This document shows positions 62,210 to 64,000 of a DNA stretch of 64,000 nt, piece after piece (position 1 is the stretch's first letter; every line of letters begins with the position of its first letter). The DNA comes from Micromonospora rhizosphaerae (GTDB lineage Bacteria > Actinomycetota > Actinomycetes > Mycobacteriales > Micromonosporaceae), in contig NZ_FMHV01000002.1 of NCBI RefSeq assembly GCF_900091465.1, forward strand, positions 1,550,001 through 1,614,000. Direction: 5' to 3'. Under the pieces are notes generated by a model. It ran no database searches. It was not told where the DNA came from and worked only from the letters and a program-made list of their open reading frames with translations. Made by a program: the position numbers and the translations under genes.

Positions 62210-63490
62210 ATGTCGACCATGGCTGTCCCGGACGTCGCCGTCGCCCCGGTCGATGAGGGGTTCTGGAACCGCACCCGCAAGGTCGGCGCGTTCCTGCTGG
62301 CGCTGGGCGTGCTCGCCGCGGTGCTCTTCGGCGCGCTCGCCACCAACCAGCAGGCCCGCTTCACGCTCAGCGAGACCGAGGGCGGCGCGGCGCTGTCGGT
62401 CAACGGCACGACCGGCGCGATCGCCTTCGGCATCATCACCGCCGCGGCCGGCGCCGCCCTGCTGGCGGGGTTGTCGAAGCGCTGGTTCACCCTGGTGCTC
62501 GGCGTCGGCCTCGTCGCCTTCGTGCTCAGCTTCCTCTGCTGGCAGGTCTCCGCCGCTCCCGCGGGCCGCAACTTCATGCCGCTGGTCAACATCGTCCGCG
62601 GCACCTTCATCCTGGCCCTGCCACTGATCTTCGGCGCGCTGGCCGGCGTGCTCTGCGAGCGCACCGGCGTGGTCAACGTGGCCATCGAGGGGCAACTGCT
62701 GATGGGCGCCTTCGCCGGGGCACTCTTCGGCAGTATCTCCGGCGACGTGTGGGTGGGCCTGGTCGCGGCGGCGCTCGGCGGCGCGTTCATCTCGCTGCTG
62801 CTGGCGGTCTTCGCGATCCGTTACCTGGTCGACCAGGTGGTCATCGGCGTCGTACTGAACCTGCTCGCGGTGGGCATCACCGGCTTCCTCTACGAGCGGC
62901 TGATGCAGACGGACGCACAGAGATACAACAGCGCGCCCCGGTTCTCCAACTGGGAGATCCCGCTGCTGAAGGACATCCCGGTGGTCGGGCCGGCGCTGTT
63001 CCGCGGCAACATCTTCCTCTACCTCGGCCTGCTGCTGGTCCTGGTCATCCACATCGGGCTGTTCCGCACCCGGTGGGGCCTGCGGACCCGCTCGGTCGGC
63101 GAGCACCCGACCGCCGCGGACACCCTGGGCGTCCGGGTGCAGGCGCTGCGCTACCGCAACGTGATCGTGGCCGGGATGGTCGCCGGCATCGGTGGCGCCT
63201 CCTACACGCTGGCGCTCTACTCCTTCACCAAGAACATGATCGGCGGTAAGGGCTTCATCGCCCTGGCCGCGCTGATCTTCGGCCGCTGGAGCCCCACCGG
63301 GGCCCTGCTCGCGGCGCTCTTCTTCGGCTTCGCCGACCAGCTCGGCACGTACCTCAGCGCGATCAACAGCATCATCCCGAGCCAGTTCCTGGCCATGCTG
63401 CCGTACCTGGCGACGATCCTGGCGGTGGCCGGGCTGGTCGGCCGGGTCCGGGCGCCGGCGGCGGACGGCAAGCCGTACATCAAGGGCTAA
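62210..63490 (+). CDS. Nucleoside ABC transporter permease 2
   Basis: 426 residues of the same superfamily as the preceding permease. LCERTGVVNVAIEGQLLMGA is the (N/V)xxxEGxLLxGA hallmark. RYLVDQVVIGVVLNLLAVGI and GGASYTLALYSFTKNMIGGK follow. The pair forms a heteromeric channel. It starts 3 bp after its neighbour's stop and is 12 bp before cytidine deaminase. Confidence 0.94.
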   Translation: MSTMAVPDVAVAPVDEGFWNRTRKVGAFLLALGVLAAVLFGALATNQQARFTLSETEGGAALSVNGTTGAIAFGIITAAAGAALLAGLSKRWFTLVLGVGLVAFVLSFLCWQVSAAPAGRNFMPLVNIVRGTFILALPLIFGALAGVLCERTGVVNVAIEGQLLMGAFAGALFGSISGDVWVGLVAAALGGAFISLLLAVFAIRYLVDQVVIGVVLNLLAVGITGFLYERLMQTDAQRYNSAPRFSNWEIPLLKDIPVVGPALFRGNIFLYLGLLLVLVIHIGLFRTRWGLRTRSVGEHPTAADTLGVRVQALRYRNVIVAGMVAGIGGASYTLALYSFTKNMIGGKGFIALAALIFGRWSPTGALLAALFFGFADQLGTYLSAINSIIPSQFLAMLPYLATILAVAGLVGRVRAPAADGKPYIKG

Positions 63491-63502
63491 TGGGGGAAGC
63501 TC

Positions 63503-64000
63503 ATGGAGATCGACTGGGCCCGGCTGCGGGCCGCGGCCACCGAGGTGATGCGGCACGCGTACGTGCCGTACTCGAAGTTCCCGGTCGGGGCGGCCGCCCT
63601 GGTCGACGACGGCCGGGTGGTGGTCGGCTGCAACGTGGAGAACGCCGCGTACGGCGTGGTGCTCTGCGCCGAGTGCGGGGTGGTCTCCTCGCTGCACGCC
63701 ACCGGCGGTGGTCGGCTGGTCGCCCTCTCCTGCGTGGACGCCACCGGCGAGCCGCTGATGCCGTGCGGCCGGTGCCGCCAGCTGCTCTGGGAGAACGGCG
63801 GCCCGGAGTGCCTGGTCGAGGCGAAGGGCGGCCCGCTGCGGATGGCCGAGCTGCTGCCGCACGCGTTCGGCGTCGAGGATCTGGAGGCGGTGGTCGGCGA
63901 GACGCCGGTGCCGGTGGTGCCGGAGCGGCTGGCCGCCTGGCGGGGGCGCGGCACGGTCTTCGTGCACCCGGACCTCTCCGCCGGTCAGCAGGTCTGGACG
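63503..64000 (+). CDS. cdd: Cytidine deaminase, cut by the window end
   Basis: At least 166 residues from ATG 63503, with GGGGGAAG about 5 nt upstream. YVPYSKFPVGAAALVDDGRV, NVENAAYG, CAEC (55-58, Zn ligand and catalytic Glu57) and PCGRCRQLL (Zn ligands Cys88 and Cys91) identify the short homotetrameric type. It deaminates imported cytidine or deoxycytidine. Already longer than the usual 130 residues, with a C-terminal extension after HAFGVEDL. It belongs with the nucleoside transporter operon; a pyrimidine phosphorylase gene may follow outside the window. Confidence 0.95.
   Translation, partial: MEIDWARLRAAATEVMRHAYVPYSKFPVGAAALVDDGRVVVGCNVENAAYGVVLCAECGVVSSLHATGGGRLVALSCVDATGEPLMPCGRCRQLLWENGGPECLVEAKGGPLRMAELLPHAFGVEDLEAVVGETPVPVVPERLAAWRGRGTVFVHPDLSAGQQVWT

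Noticed and set aside
60362..63967. Very long minus-strand reading frame opposite the nucleoside transporter genes
   Set aside because: High GC leaves antisense frames open; the translation is low-complexity His/Asp/Gly/Arg-rich with no domain, and the plus strand encodes clear transporter proteins.

Overview
The window is very GC-rich, has strong G/C bias at third codon positions, uses many GTG starts, and carries a core gene order typical of actinobacteria. Gene content and the style of its intergenic palindromes point to the Micromonosporaceae, most likely Micromonospora. That is an inference from family knowledge, not a database match. The window is mostly chromosomal core with a few accessory patches.

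Layout. (1) 1-3476: galU, a MoeA-like gephyrin homologue (glp), rimJ and the membrane protein sepX/glpR, the known actinobacterial division neighbourhood. (2) 3683-7662: tRNA-Ala(CGC) followed by a 3.9 kb island bounded by a 33-bp near-repeat of the 3' half of the tRNA. It holds an integrase remnant, a two-HTH regulator, a set of GCAAC/CGTTGC operator half-sites, and a DUF4097-ABC exporter operon. (3) 7661-14300: accessory genes. These are an MFS exporter, a monomeric sarcosine oxidase, a glutamine-amidotransferase-like protein paired with a LysR regulator and a divergent DapA-like aldolase, and gene fragments. (4) 14792-27871: core genes pmt, rsmI, metG, tatD, rsmA, ispE and an ABC-F protein, with a Uma2 nuclease gene between rsmA and ispE. 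(5) 27964-31857: two DUF4383 membrane proteins, a TetR regulator, a fatty-acid desaturase, an HTH protein of unknown function and tRNA-Gln(TTG). (6) 31931-36187: glmU-prs-rplY-pth. (7) 36295-39429: cysQ-like, cysD and cysN for sulfate activation. (8) 39545-46532: galK-galE, a CorC-like protein, trpS, a LigT-type phosphoesterase, a YihY membrane protein, a small GntR regulator and a hypothetical. (9) 46714-55499: a maltose/maltodextrin regulon (GH13 glucosidase, LacI-type MalR, malEFG, second GH13) whose ATPase is not in the window. (10) 55635-64000: a TetR regulator with its divergent membrane-protein target, then a BMP-type nucleoside ABC transporter followed by cytidine deaminase, cut by the window end.

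Most notable observations: the tRNA-Ala island and its operator set; a 37-codon in-frame insert in the second GH13 gene that is itself an imperfect palindrome; two places where tandem repeats grew out of a gene's stop codon (56-bp units at glp/rimJ, about 53-bp units at the end of ispE); an ABC ATPase whose only family-consistent start is CTG; several genes with a TANNNT box 6-8 nt before the start codon, suggesting leaderless mRNAs; and an amidotransferase-like protein with Gln in place of the catalytic His. I saw no CRISPR array, no intact transposase and no secondary-metabolite cluster.
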